Of a stretch of 28,774 nt of DNA, positions 8,812 to 17,026 are shown piece by piece. A model generated the notes under the pieces. It saw only the letters and a program-made list of their open reading frames with translations. It was not told where the DNA came from and did no database searches. How positions within the stretch are numbered: position 1 is the stretch's first letter; every line of letters begins with the position of its first letter. The position numbers and the translations under genes are program-made. The DNA is taken from positions 1-28,774 of the forward strand of contig CAAGLV010000004.1 of assembly GCA_900770875.1 (NCBI GenBank), in the 5' to 3' direction. This stretch comes from Flavobacteriales bacterium. GTDB lineage: Bacteria > Bacteroidota > Bacteroidia > Flavobacteriales > Weeksellaceae.

Positions 8812-9194
8812 TGAGTGAAACTGATGTAAAAAAAGACATTTATATTTCGCCTAAAATTTTTTCTGAATTTGAAGAAGAATCGCAAGTAATAGTACATTGC
8901 CACATGGATTGTACCGAGTTTGCAGATGCTGCTCGTATTTGGCCAAGCACCTATCTTATTGATAATGCAACTGGTATTAGATATCCAATGGTGCATAAAG
9001 AAAATATTACTCTATATCCTTATTGGACACATATTCCCGAAGGTTCTTCTTTAAACTTTACACTTTTTTTTAAAGGTTTACCTAAAAGTTGTAAATCGTT
9101 CGATTTAATCGAAGTTATCCCTCAGCCCGGAGGTTTCGAATGTAAAAAAATTCCACGCAATAAAGACGATGTTTATTACATCTTATTTGGATAA
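8811..9194 (+). CDS. Conserved-looking protein of unknown function, coupled to VF530 gene
   Basis: I do not recognise a named family in this 127-residue protein. It has no signal peptide or membrane segment and looks like a compact, beta-rich cytosolic domain. Visible features are a DIYISPKIFSEFEEESQVIVHCHMD-type start, a central IWPSTYLIDN segment, GIRYPMVHKENI, TLYPYWTHIPEG and a C-terminal IPQPGGFECKKIPRNKDD segment, with cysteines in the first and last thirds. It overlaps the upstream DNA-binding protein gene by one base and is followed by a terminator, so the two form a two-gene operon. A joint role is plausible but unproven. Confidence 0.8.
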   Translation: MSETDVKKDIYISPKIFSEFEEESQVIVHCHMDCTEFADAARIWPSTYLIDNATGIRYPMVHKENITLYPYWTHIPEGSSLNFTLFFKGLPKSCKSFDLIEVIPQPGGFECKKIPRNKDDVYYILFG

Positions 9195-9200
9195 AATAAA

Positions 9201-9236
9201 AAATCCTCAACCAGGCTTCGTTGAGGATTTCTATTT
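9201..9236 (+). terminator. Intrinsic terminator after the VF530 operon
   Basis: An 11-bp perfect stem (9201-9211 with 9220-9230) with an 8-base loop is followed by a short interrupted T-tract. The remaining 9237-9350 holds no feature I can identify. Confidence 0.7.
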
Positions 9237-9350
9237 AAAAAGAAAATTTATTTCAATTTATTTATAAGGCGTTCAAATATTCAATAAACTCAATTATTAG
9301 GTGTTTATTAAAGATCTGTAATTATTCAATCAAATTATATACCATTTTTG

Positions 9351-12300
9351 TTAAAAGATAATTTTACTGCCATTTTCTTCGTCTTTTATTACATTTAATG
9401 CCATCGGAATTCGCTCTTTTAATTCTTCTACGTGCGAAATAATTCCTACAATTCGGTTTTCTTTATGTAAATGATTCAAGGTCTCAAAAACAATATTTAC
9501 GGCATCAGCATCTTGTGTACCAAAACCTTCGTCAATAAAAAAGAAATTACGATCTGCCTTCGAGCTCGATTGCACACTTTCTGCCAAAGCTAAAGCCAAG
9601 CTTAACGAAACCTGAAACGCTTGTCCGCCCGATAACGTTTTTACACTTCGCGCGCGTCCTTCGTTTAAATAATCAATAATTTCGAAATCATTATCCTCGT
9701 TTAATTGTAAACTTAACTGATTTTTTGTCATTCGATGAAAACGAATATTGGCATTTTCGCATAATTGTTTTAAATAAATCGACGAAACATAATTTACAAA
9801 ACCAGCTTTATAAAACATTCCTTGTAATGTTTTTAAATTCGTTGCACGCTTTTGCAATTGTTCAAAAACTTTTAAAAGCTCTTTTTTATCTTCAAAAGCT
9901 TTTTGTAAACGTAAAATTTCGGCTTCTAATTTTGATACCACATCATTTGCAGCTTTTAATTGTTGCAAAATTAATGTTACTTCTTCTTCTGTTTTTTGAT
10001 ATAAATTTTCATCAAACGAAACTTTCGCTAATTTCTGTTCTAATTCGGTAATTGCATTTTTTAACGTTTCAAAGGTAATCTTAAACGCCTCTAACTCCTT
10101 ACGAATTTCAGCTCCATTTAATTTCTTCGCTAAAATTAAATTAACTTCGTTTATCGATTCTATTTCATTTAAAATTAATGCATCGTTAATTAACTGATTT
10201 AATCGATCTAAATCAATTTGATGTTCTTTTAATTGAGCATTTATAACTGCTATCGACGATTTTTGTGCTTCTAATTTCAATAAATAGTCTGTTAATTGCT
10301 GTGTAAATAACAGATATTTTTCTTCGATTTTTTGATTCGACGATTTTAAATTTTCTAAATCAGATAAAACTTCTTCTGCTTTTTTTGTTGTAAAATCCTC
10401 AACTTTTAAAACCTTTAAATTGGTTTGATTTTGTTTAATTTGCGAAGCTTTTTCTGCCTCATTCAATCTTAATTGTTCTAATCTATTTTGATATTTTTCT
10501 GCTTTTTTACGCTCTTCTTCTAATAAATTTCGATGTGATGTAAGTTTATGATTTAAAGTCGTAATCGAATTCTCAATTTCGGCTGCTTGATTCTTTTTCT
10601 CTAAAAAAAATGCATAATTATTTGCATCAAAATCTTTCCAAACAAATAATTTTTGATGAGCAACTAATTGTACTTCATTTTGCTTTAATTCAACTAAATC
10701 ATTTGCTAATTGTGCTTCAATAAATTGCTTTTGATTGATGATTTGTTGAATTTCGTTTTGTGTATTTACAAGCTCTTTTTGTGCTTGATTTAATTGATCT
10801 ATTTCTTTTAAAATCAAATCAATTTCGTTAGAAACATCATCTGCTTTCAACACTTTTGGATGCTCGATAGAACCACATAATGGGCAATTTTCTCCTTCAT
10901 GTAAATTATGTGCAAAATGTGCTAATTTTTGCTGAACAATTAAATCATTACGTCTTTTATCTAATTCAATTTTATTCGATTCTAAAACCTCATTTTTTTG
11001 TTTAAAATCTTGAATAAATGTGTCAATCGAAACCTTATTCGCAACTAATTTTTGCTGATAAGCTTCTATTTGACCTTTCTTTTCCGCAATTTTATTTTGA
11101 ATAGATTCAATTGATTTATTTAGTGCATCTGTTTGATTAAACCAATTTCCAACTGCTAATAAAACCTGAGCATCAATTTTATTTTCGGTTAATTTCTTCA
11201 GATTAATTTCTTCTGCTTTAATCTCATTTTCAATCGAAAGTTGATTCTTTTTAACCTTTTCAACTTCATCTAAACCTATTTGTGTACTTTTTTTAAATTC
11301 CTCAATTTCTTTTAAGAAATTTAAAATCTGTACAATTAATTCTAAATCATTTTCCTCTTTACGCTTTGTTGGTAAAGCTTCGTAATGAACTTGAATTGTT
11401 TCGATTTGAAGTTTAATTTCTTTGATTTGATTTTCGATTAAAGTCAATTGTTTTTGTTGACTTTCTACCGAAGTATTTTTAAATTGAATTTCGCTTTGAA
11501 GCGAATTTTGTTGAACTAAGATTTGATTAAATGCTCTAAAAATTGCTTCGTATTGCTGCAATTCGGCTTCGCGCTGATCCATTTCAACTTTTTGAGTAGC
11601 TAATTCTTCAAACGTAATTTTCTTTTGTTTTAAACTCTCAAAATCTAATTTTAAAGCTTTTAGTTGCTGAAACTTTTCGTTTACAATATTATATTGTTGC
11701 TGAATTTGGTTTACAGCTTCTTTTTCTACTTTAAATTGTGTTTGTATTGTTGATATATGTTCTTCCGAAACTTCTTCGAATCCAGATAATTTTCCTTCTA
11801 ATTGATCGATTTCTGATTGATTTTTCTTTACAATACTTGCAACCTTATCTTGTAAATCGAACCGATGAAGATCAAAAATCTCTTTCATCATTTGAGTTCT
11901 AGCAGTTGATTTAAGTTCTATAAACTCTTTAAATTTTCCTTGCGGAATTATAATAGTTCTTCTAAAATTTTCTGAACTTAATCCTATTACTTGTTCTGTA
12001 TCTAAATGATTTAATGGTAACCAATCTTGATTAATAAACTCGTATAAAACAGCTCCTGAATTAACAATTTTATCGAAATTTTTACCATTTCGTTTGTATT
12101 CTCTAACAATTTTAAATCGTTTATTTTCGTAATTATAAAACTCAAATTCAATATATAATTTATTGGATTTAAGGTTCATCATATTGTAAGCAAAATTAGT
12201 AGCTCCTAATCGATCCGAATTTCCGTAAAGCGCAAAAGTAATAGCTTCTAAGATGGAAGATTTTCCCGAACCAACAGCTCCGAAAATTCCGAATAAACCG

Positions 12301-12383
12301 GCTTCGATTAAATGATTAAAATCGATTGTTTGACGATTTTGGTAAGAATATAAACCTTCTATTGTTAATTGAATTGGAATCAT
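9351..12383 (-). CDS. sbcC: SbcC nuclease ATPase subunit
   Basis: SbcC is the SMC-like ATPase of the SbcCD (Mre11-Rad50 type) complex, which opens DNA hairpins and processes blocked double-strand ends. This 1010-residue protein has Walker A GAVGSGKS at 35-42, two long coiled-coil arms (about 170-490 and 515-860) separated by the zinc-hook motif CPLC at 500-503, the ABC signature LSGGQ at 917-921, Walker B FFFIDEGFG at 947-955 and a switch histidine at H984. Length and motif order agree with the family. It follows sbcD with an 11-base gap. The gene is transcribed toward the VF530 operon terminator; I saw no distinct terminator of its own. Confidence 0.97.
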   Translation of the reverse strand: MIPIQLTIEGLYSYQNRQTIDFNHLIEAGLFGIFGAVGSGKSSILEAITFALYGNSDRLGATNFAYNMMNLKSNKLYIEFEFYNYENKRFKIVREYKRNGKNFDKIVNSGAVLYEFINQDWLPLNHLDTEQVIGLSSENFRRTIIIPQGKFKEFIELKSTARTQMMKEIFDLHRFDLQDKVASIVKKNQSEIDQLEGKLSGFEEVSEEHISTIQTQFKVEKEAVNQIQQQYNIVNEKFQQLKALKLDFESLKQKKITFEELATQKVEMDQREAELQQYEAIFRAFNQILVQQNSLQSEIQFKNTSVESQQKQLTLIENQIKEIKLQIETIQVHYEALPTKRKEENDLELIVQILNFLKEIEEFKKSTQIGLDEVEKVKKNQLSIENEIKAEEINLKKLTENKIDAQVLLAVGNWFNQTDALNKSIESIQNKIAEKKGQIEAYQQKLVANKVSIDTFIQDFKQKNEVLESNKIELDKRRNDLIVQQKLAHFAHNLHEGENCPLCGSIEHPKVLKADDVSNEIDLILKEIDQLNQAQKELVNTQNEIQQIINQKQFIEAQLANDLVELKQNEVQLVAHQKLFVWKDFDANNYAFFLEKKNQAAEIENSITTLNHKLTSHRNLLEEERKKAEKYQNRLEQLRLNEAEKASQIKQNQTNLKVLKVEDFTTKKAEEVLSDLENLKSSNQKIEEKYLLFTQQLTDYLLKLEAQKSSIAVINAQLKEHQIDLDRLNQLINDALILNEIESINEVNLILAKKLNGAEIRKELEAFKITFETLKNAITELEQKLAKVSFDENLYQKTEEEVTLILQQLKAANDVVSKLEAEILRLQKAFEDKKELLKVFEQLQKRATNLKTLQGMFYKAGFVNYVSSIYLKQLCENANIRFHRMTKNQLSLQLNEDNDFEIIDYLNEGRARSVKTLSGGQAFQVSLSLALALAESVQSSSKADRNFFFIDEGFGTQDADAVNIVFETLNHLHKENRIVGIISHVEELKERIPMALNVIKDEENGSKIIF

Positions 12384-12394
12384 AGCAAATAAAA

Positions 12395-13600
12395 TTAAGC
12401 GTTTAAAATTTCGTTAAACAAATCGATTATTTCGTCGTTAGGTTCTTGATTAGCATGTTTAGCTTTGAAATAATCTTTGAATAAATCTTTAATATCTTGA
12501 TTTAAATTAATTTCTTTATATGCAGATTCTTCGGGTTTAACCGATTTAACTTTCGGGATTAAATGAATAATTCCGTCGTGCGCTTGATAAATTAATTTAC
12601 GTTCATCGGCTTTTAAAAATGTATCGGTTTCGATGGTTAATTCGACCAATGTATTTTGGTTTTCGTTTAACCAAGTAACAGCTTCGTTTACATCGTTAAA
12701 TTTTACACGTTTTAATGGACGACCATTTTGCAACGCAATTTTAGTTAAAATAACGGGCTGATTTGCTTCGGCATCAATAATCGAAACATATTTAGTTTGT
12801 CCAGCTTCGCTAAAACTATAACACAAAGGTGAAGACGAATAAACAACAGGTTTTTCTACAGAACCAACATTATTATACCCATGTAAATGTCCTAAAGCGG
12901 TATATTGTATTTGTGATGGAATACAGTTAGAATACACCAAATCGGCATTCCCAATTTTTAACGGTTTTTCGCCATCAGGTTCTTCTAATAGTTCGGCTCC
13001 TTGCTGATTCATATACAAATGAGCCATTAAAATATTTATACCTTTATTATCGCAATATTTATCGGCTAAAGTTTCCCATTGCGCTTTTAAAACTTGATTT
13101 AACTGCTGGTCTTTTTCTTCGCCAAAATATTGTTTTAAACGAATTTCGTTGGCATAAGCTGTATGTAAAATTCGGATTGGTGTTGGGTTATTTTTCAGTT
13201 GAATTTCGATAAAACCTTCAGCTGAATTAGTAATCGTAAATCCATCCAATTGAAATGGATTTACAATTGCTTTTGGATGACCAATTAAAATAATTCCACA
13301 TTCGCGCGCCAATGGATCGGGAGCATCAATACGATCGGGCGAATCGTGATTTCCGCCAATTGCAATAACTGGTCGATCGCCGTTTTTAGCCAATCGTTTT
13401 AATGTTTTATAAAATAATTCAACAGCTTCTACACTTGGATTAAATGTATCGAACAAATCGCCTGCAATTAAAACTAAATCTACATTTTGCTCATCGGCAA
13501 TTTGTACTATTTCGTCCATTACCAGTTTTTGCTCTTCTAAGCGCGAGAAATTATCTAATCTTTTCCCTAAATGCCAATCGGCTGTATGCAGAATTTTCAT
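12395..13600 (-). CDS. sbcD: SbcD nuclease subunit
   Basis: SbcD is the Mre11-type manganese phosphoesterase of the SbcCD complex. The 401-residue protein has the metallophosphoesterase motifs in order: TADWHLG (D8, H10), AGDLFD (D48), GGNHDSP (N84, H85), MAHLYMNQQ, and ALGHLHGYNNV near the middle. The remainder forms the capping and SbcC-binding region. It sits directly upstream of sbcC and five bases downstream of a 51-codon gene, so all three are probably on one message. Confidence 0.96.
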   Translation of the reverse strand: MKILHTADWHLGKRLDNFSRLEEQKLVMDEIVQIADEQNVDLVLIAGDLFDTFNPSVEAVELFYKTLKRLAKNGDRPVIAIGGNHDSPDRIDAPDPLARECGIILIGHPKAIVNPFQLDGFTITNSAEGFIEIQLKNNPTPIRILHTAYANEIRLKQYFGEEKDQQLNQVLKAQWETLADKYCDNKGINILMAHLYMNQQGAELLEEPDGEKPLKIGNADLVYSNCIPSQIQYTALGHLHGYNNVGSVEKPVVYSSSPLCYSFSEAGQTKYVSIIDAEANQPVILTKIALQNGRPLKRVKFNDVNEAVTWLNENQNTLVELTIETDTFLKADERKLIYQAHDGIIHLIPKVKSVKPEESAYKEINLNQDIKDLFKDYFKAKHANQEPNDEIIDLFNEILNA

Positions 13601-13605
13601 AAAAT

Positions 13606-13761
13606 TTAGTCGATATCTTTAGATTCTTCTTTCTTATTCATTTGTTGAATAATTTCTTTTAAACGAGCTTTACGTCCAGCCTCTGCATCTTTCACCTTCT
13701 TTCTTTGTTGTGCTTTTTTAGCTTTCACTCTTTTCTTATTCGCTTCTGTATTTCTACTCAT
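13606..13761 (-). CDS. Small basic coiled protein upstream of sbcD
   Basis: This is an open frame of 51 codons with an ATG at 13761 and TAA at 13606. The protein starts MSRNTEANKKRVKAKKAQQR and ends in NKKEESKDID. It contains about 18 Lys/Arg and 8 Asp/Glu, almost no aromatic or hydrophobic core residues, and is predicted by eye to be a single charged helix. Only five bases separate it from sbcD, and 39 bases separate it from the bestrophin gene upstream, so operon membership is likely. The codon use (AAA, GAA, CGT, TTA) is like that of its neighbours. I recognise no family; a nucleic-acid-binding or ribosome-associated role would be a guess. Confidence 0.7.
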   Translation of the reverse strand: MSRNTEANKKRVKAKKAQQRKKVKDAEAGRKARLKEIIQQMNKKEESKDID

Positions 13762-13800
13762 TTCTGTAAATTTATTTTATTTAAAAGACAAACTATGTCG

Positions 13801-14676
13801 TTATTTTATAATTTCTGCAATATGCTTTTCTATATTCATTGTAATTTGTTCGATAGGTAAACTATCTGAATTTGTAGCAAATGGAGTTTCTATCGATTCT
13901 GCAATTAATTCTAACGAAACAACAATATAAAAAATAAAAGGTACTGCAAATACAACAAAATATCCCATCGAAAAAACTAATCCCATTGGTAAAGTAATAA
14001 TGTATAGCAATATAAATTTCTTAATGAAAGAACTATATGAATACGGAATTAATGTATTTTTAATTCGCTCGCAAGCGCCACAAACATTATTAAATTCGCG
14101 AAATTCGCTATCTAAAATAATTAATTCTTCGCCTGAAATTTTTCCTGTTTTATACAATTGATTTATCCGTTGATAAACTAGATTCATTACCTGATTTGGA
14201 CCATGTTTTGCAATTAAATCCATATCGTAATATTTTTCTTCGTCTAACATAAATTTAGAATAATCGCTTCTTAAAAAACTAAATAATGCTTTGGAAAATA
14301 ATGGGATTGCTTTTCTGAAAAAATCGCGATCTTCTTTATCATCTTCAGGTAAAATACCGTTTACTTTCATTGCAAACGAGCGCGAAATATTGGTTAGAGT
14401 TCCCCATTGTTTGCGTCCTTCCCACCAACGATCGTAAGCCGAATTGGTACGAAAAACTAAAAGCATCGACAATACAAATCCTAATAACGAATGAACGGTT
14501 GTAATTTCTTCGAGCCAAGAACGTTCGTTTAAATCGAAATGTTCTTGCATAAAATAGGCGACAACAAACGAATAAACTGCCATTAAAATAATAAATGGAA
14601 GTAATTTTACGAATGTATCAGATTTATGAAAGTTCAAAATTGCATTTGACCATTCTTTGGGATTATAAATTTTCAT
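13801..14676 (-). CDS. Bestrophin-family (UPF0187) anion channel
   Basis: This 291-residue inner-membrane protein belongs to the bacterial bestrophin-like family; characterised relatives form pentameric ion channels. The hallmark FRTNSAYDRWWEGRK motif is at 75-89, following two N-terminal hydrophobic segments (about 24-42 and 60-76). A second hydrophobic pair lies near 210-255, and the family motif around the LIPYSYSSFIKKF segment is present. Length is normal for the bacterial form. It is the first gene of the run leading into the 51-codon gene and sbcDC and has its own -7 element. Confidence 0.93.
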   Translation of the reverse strand: MKIYNPKEWSNAILNFHKSDTFVKLLPFIILMAVYSFVVAYFMQEHFDLNERSWLEEITTVHSLLGFVLSMLLVFRTNSAYDRWWEGRKQWGTLTNISRSFAMKVNGILPEDDKEDRDFFRKAIPLFSKALFSFLRSDYSKFMLDEEKYYDMDLIAKHGPNQVMNLVYQRINQLYKTGKISGEELIILDSEFREFNNVCGACERIKNTLIPYSYSSFIKKFILLYIITLPMGLVFSMGYFVVFAVPFIFYIVVSLELIAESIETPFATNSDSLPIEQITMNIEKHIAEIIK

Positions 14677-14698
14677 TTAGTGAAATGATTTTAAACTC

Positions 14699-14706
14699 CA
14701 AAAATA
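14699..14706 (-). promoter_or_regulatory. Candidate -7 promoter element of the bestrophin gene
   Basis: On the minus strand TATTTTTG matches TAnnTTTG, 22 bases upstream of the ATG at 14676. It may also serve the downstream small gene and sbcDC. Confidence 0.45.
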
Positions 14707-14794
14707 CTAAAAGAAAAAAGTTTTTTTATCCAAAAAGTATTATTATATTTAATACATCGAAGAGTTTAATTTTTAACCTAAAACTTACTCACAT

Positions 14795-14929
14795 ATGGGA
14801 AAGGGAGATAAGAAAACCCGTCGAGGAAAAATTATTAATGGTTCTTATGGAGTGACTCGTCCTCGCAAAACACATGGATACGTAGATGAAAACATCGAAG
14901 TTGAAGTAAAAGAGTCAAAAAAGAAGTAA
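14795..14929 (+). CDS. 30S ribosomal protein THX
   Basis: This is a 44-residue basic protein beginning MGKGDKKTRRGKIINGSYG and continuing VTRPRKTHG, the pattern of the THX family. In Thermus, THX is a very short peptide held in the head of the 30S subunit where it stabilises 16S rRNA. The Bacteroidota form, as here, keeps the N-terminal core (about 26 residues) and adds a charged tail (EVEVKESKKK). It is monocistronic between the divergent bestrophin gene and a strong terminator. The gene is short enough to be missed by automatic calling. Confidence 0.9.
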   Translation: MGKGDKKTRRGKIINGSYGVTRPRKTHGYVDENIEVEVKESKKK

Positions 14930-14942
14930 GATGTTAATTTTT

Positions 14943-14978
14943 AAGCTGAAAATCAGAAATGATTTTCAGCTTTTTTTA
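14943..14978 (+). terminator. Intrinsic terminator of the THX gene
   Basis: A 13-bp perfect stem (14943-14955 with 14960-14972) closed by a GAAA tetraloop is followed by T7. The polarity of the T-tract fits the plus-strand gene. Confidence 0.9.
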
Positions 14979-14984
14979 TTGTAA

Positions 14985-16172
14985 TTAAAAGAAATTATAT
15001 CCTAAAATAATCGAAAATGTTTGATAATTTGAGCTCCAATAGTTATAATTTGATAATAAATTTCGAGTTGGAATATATCGTGCTTCTATACTGTATTTTG
15101 ATTTATAATTATATCCAATTCCTAAGGCAAATGTATTGTTCGATTTAATATCTAATTCGCGATCTTGTTTGATGTTATCTTTATAAAAATCTATGGTTGA
15201 TCCCAAATCGAAATCGATTAAATATTGTGCATTAACAAATAGTTTATTGTTGTCGTTTAAAAACATATAATGACGCACACCAAATGGTAATTCGATTGAA
15301 TTGTAATTTATTTTAGTTTCGCCTTTTGTGGATTCGGATTTAAAATATTGATACGTTGGTTCTGCAATAATTGCCCATTTATTTTTGTTGAATGGCAATA
15401 TAAACTCGGCTTCCAAACCAATTGCTAACGAATTTTTATTTTTAAACGAATAATTGGTATATGCACCTTCGGCAGAATAACTAGAGAAGTTATAGCGAGG
15501 ACGAATCGATAAATTAAAATCGATTTTCTTAGCTATTTTATTATCCTCATAAACTAAATCTGCATTTTCGCATTTGTTATAATCCATTACAGCTTTACTA
15601 AGCTCTTTATTATCATATTTTAAGGTGTTATATTTTAATTTATCTGCATTATCACAATTTAAATAACGAGATAATTGAAATCGATACCCATTATTGTAAG
15701 TATATTTATTTCCATCGCCAACGTAATACATTTTATAAACTAATGGAATTAAATCTTCTTGTTCTTTTTGAATAAAATAATTCGGATTTGAGTTTTGATA
15801 TTCGTATAAATTTACATTTCCTTGTACAAGCTGCTTTAAAAAAACTTCTGTTTTTTTATAAAATGGTTTTTTATCTACCGAAAGATTATTTAAATCGAAA
15901 CTAGATTGATCTATATCTACTGTTGCACGTATATATTTTGATTCGTTTAAAATTTCGAATTCTTTAATCTCTTTAATTGATAAGCTTTCGGGTTTTTGAT
16001 CGGCAGCATATTTTATTTCGATTGATGTTGGAGCATATTTCCAATCGTTATTTTTAATTAAAACTTCTTTTTTTTCTCCATTATTGGTAACAATATATCC
16101 TGGTTGAAATTTTATTTGTGCATATCCAAAAAGCGAGCTTAACCCAAAAAGTATCGTGTAAATTTTTCTCAT
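14985..16172 (-). CDS. Outer-membrane beta-barrel protein
   Basis: This 395-residue exported protein (signal peptide 1-18, cleavage after GYA before Gln19) has a two-part layout. Residues 20-200 form a soluble domain beginning KFQPGYIVTNNGEKKEVLIK, a start shared by many Bacteroidota outer-membrane proteins of unknown function. Residues about 215-395 consist of alternating amphipathic strands (for example LAIGLEAEFILPF, WAIIAEPTYQYF, TFALGIGYNY) and end in Phe (ILGYNFF), the usual signal for barrel assembly. The ligand or role is unknown. The gene is alone between two terminators. Confidence 0.8.
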   Translation of the reverse strand: MRKIYTILFGLSSLFGYAQIKFQPGYIVTNNGEKKEVLIKNNDWKYAPTSIEIKYAADQKPESLSIKEIKEFEILNESKYIRATVDIDQSSFDLNNLSVDKKPFYKKTEVFLKQLVQGNVNLYEYQNSNPNYFIQKEQEDLIPLVYKMYYVGDGNKYTYNNGYRFQLSRYLNCDNADKLKYNTLKYDNKELSKAVMDYNKCENADLVYEDNKIAKKIDFNLSIRPRYNFSSYSAEGAYTNYSFKNKNSLAIGLEAEFILPFNKNKWAIIAEPTYQYFKSESTKGETKINYNSIELPFGVRHYMFLNDNNKLFVNAQYLIDFDLGSTIDFYKDNIKQDRELDIKSNNTFALGIGYNYKSKYSIEARYIPTRNLLSNYNYWSSNYQTFSIILGYNFF

Positions 16173-16225
16173 TTAAAATGTTATAAATAGTTACACATAC
16201 AAACTTTAAATTTTACTTTTTAGTA

Positions 16226-16257
16226 TAAAAAAAGCTACTCAAATGAGTAGCTTTTCT
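16226..16257 (-). terminator. Intrinsic terminator of the permease-CBS-lptB cluster
   Basis: An 11-bp perfect stem (16230-16240 with 16245-16255) has a four-base loop. Read on the minus strand it runs into seven T, shortly after the lptB stop at 16272. Confidence 0.85.
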
Positions 16258-16271
16258 TTATTTTTAGTAAT

Positions 16272-17006
16272 TTATATCTGTTGATATGTAAAGTTTTCAC
16301 CAAGATAAACACGGCGTACATCAGGATCGTTTGCTAATTCTTCTGGCGAACCCGATTTAAGAATCTTACCTTCGAACATGATGTATGTTTTATCGGTAAT
16401 AGCTAACGTTTGCGATACGTTGTGATCGGTAATTAAAATTCCGATGTTTTTATCTTTTAACGAACGTACAATCTTTTGGATATCTTCTACTGCAATTGGG
16501 TCGACCCCAGCAAAAGGTTCATCTAATAAGATAAAATTAGGTTCGGTTGCTAAACATCGTGCAATTTCGCAACGACGACGCTCACCACCTGATAATAAAT
16601 CTCCACGATTGCGACGAACATGTTCTAACGAAAACTCTTCGATTAAAGCATCAACTTTCATTTGTTGTTCTTTCTTCGAATATTTGGTGAATTGTAAAAC
16701 CGATTTGATGTTATCTTCTACCGATAATTTACGGAAAATAGATGCTTCTTGTGCTAAATAACCAATTCCTTTTTGTGCACGTTTATACATCGGATCTTTT
16801 GTGATATCTTGTTTATCCAAAAATACCTTTCCTTGTGTAGCTTGTACTAAACCAACAATCATATAAAACGATGTGGTTTTACCTGCTCCATTTGGCCCTA
16901 ATAATCCGATAATTTCTCCTTGCTCTACTTGGAACGAAACACCTTTTACGACATGCTTTTTGCCGTAATCTTTAATTAAATTTTCTCCTCTTAATACAAT
17001 TCCCAT
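16272..17006 (-). CDS. lptB: LPS export ABC transporter ATP-binding protein
   Basis: LptB is the cytoplasmic ATPase that, with LptF and LptG, extracts lipopolysaccharide from the inner membrane. The 244-residue protein has Walker A GPNGAGKT (37-44), Q-loop in IGYLAQEASIFRKL (Q86), signature LSGGERRR (138-145), Walker B FILLDEP (158-164) and switch H195. The YLAQEASIFRKLSVEDN segment and LSGGERRRCEIAR are characteristic of LptB among ABC ATPases. It lies 20 bases downstream of the cystathionine beta-synthase-like gene. lptF and lptG are not in this window. Confidence 0.94.
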   Translation of the reverse strand: MGIVLRGENLIKDYGKKHVVKGVSFQVEQGEIIGLLGPNGAGKTTSFYMIVGLVQATQGKVFLDKQDITKDPMYKRAQKGIGYLAQEASIFRKLSVEDNIKSVLQFTKYSKKEQQMKVDALIEEFSLEHVRRNRGDLLSGGERRRCEIARCLATEPNFILLDEPFAGVDPIAVEDIQKIVRSLKDKNIGILITDHNVSQTLAITDKTYIMFEGKILKSGSPEELANDPDVRRVYLGENFTYQQI

Positions 17007-17026
17007 ATCGTGGTAAAGATACGTTT

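Noticed and set aside
8661..8996. Minus-strand 111-codon open frame across the VF530 operon
   Set aside because: It opposes two well-supported coding genes and shows no recognisable domain.
9725..10051. Plus-strand 108-codon open frame inside sbcC
   Set aside because: It is antisense to conserved SbcC coiled-coil sequence and its translation is hydrophobic and low in complexity.
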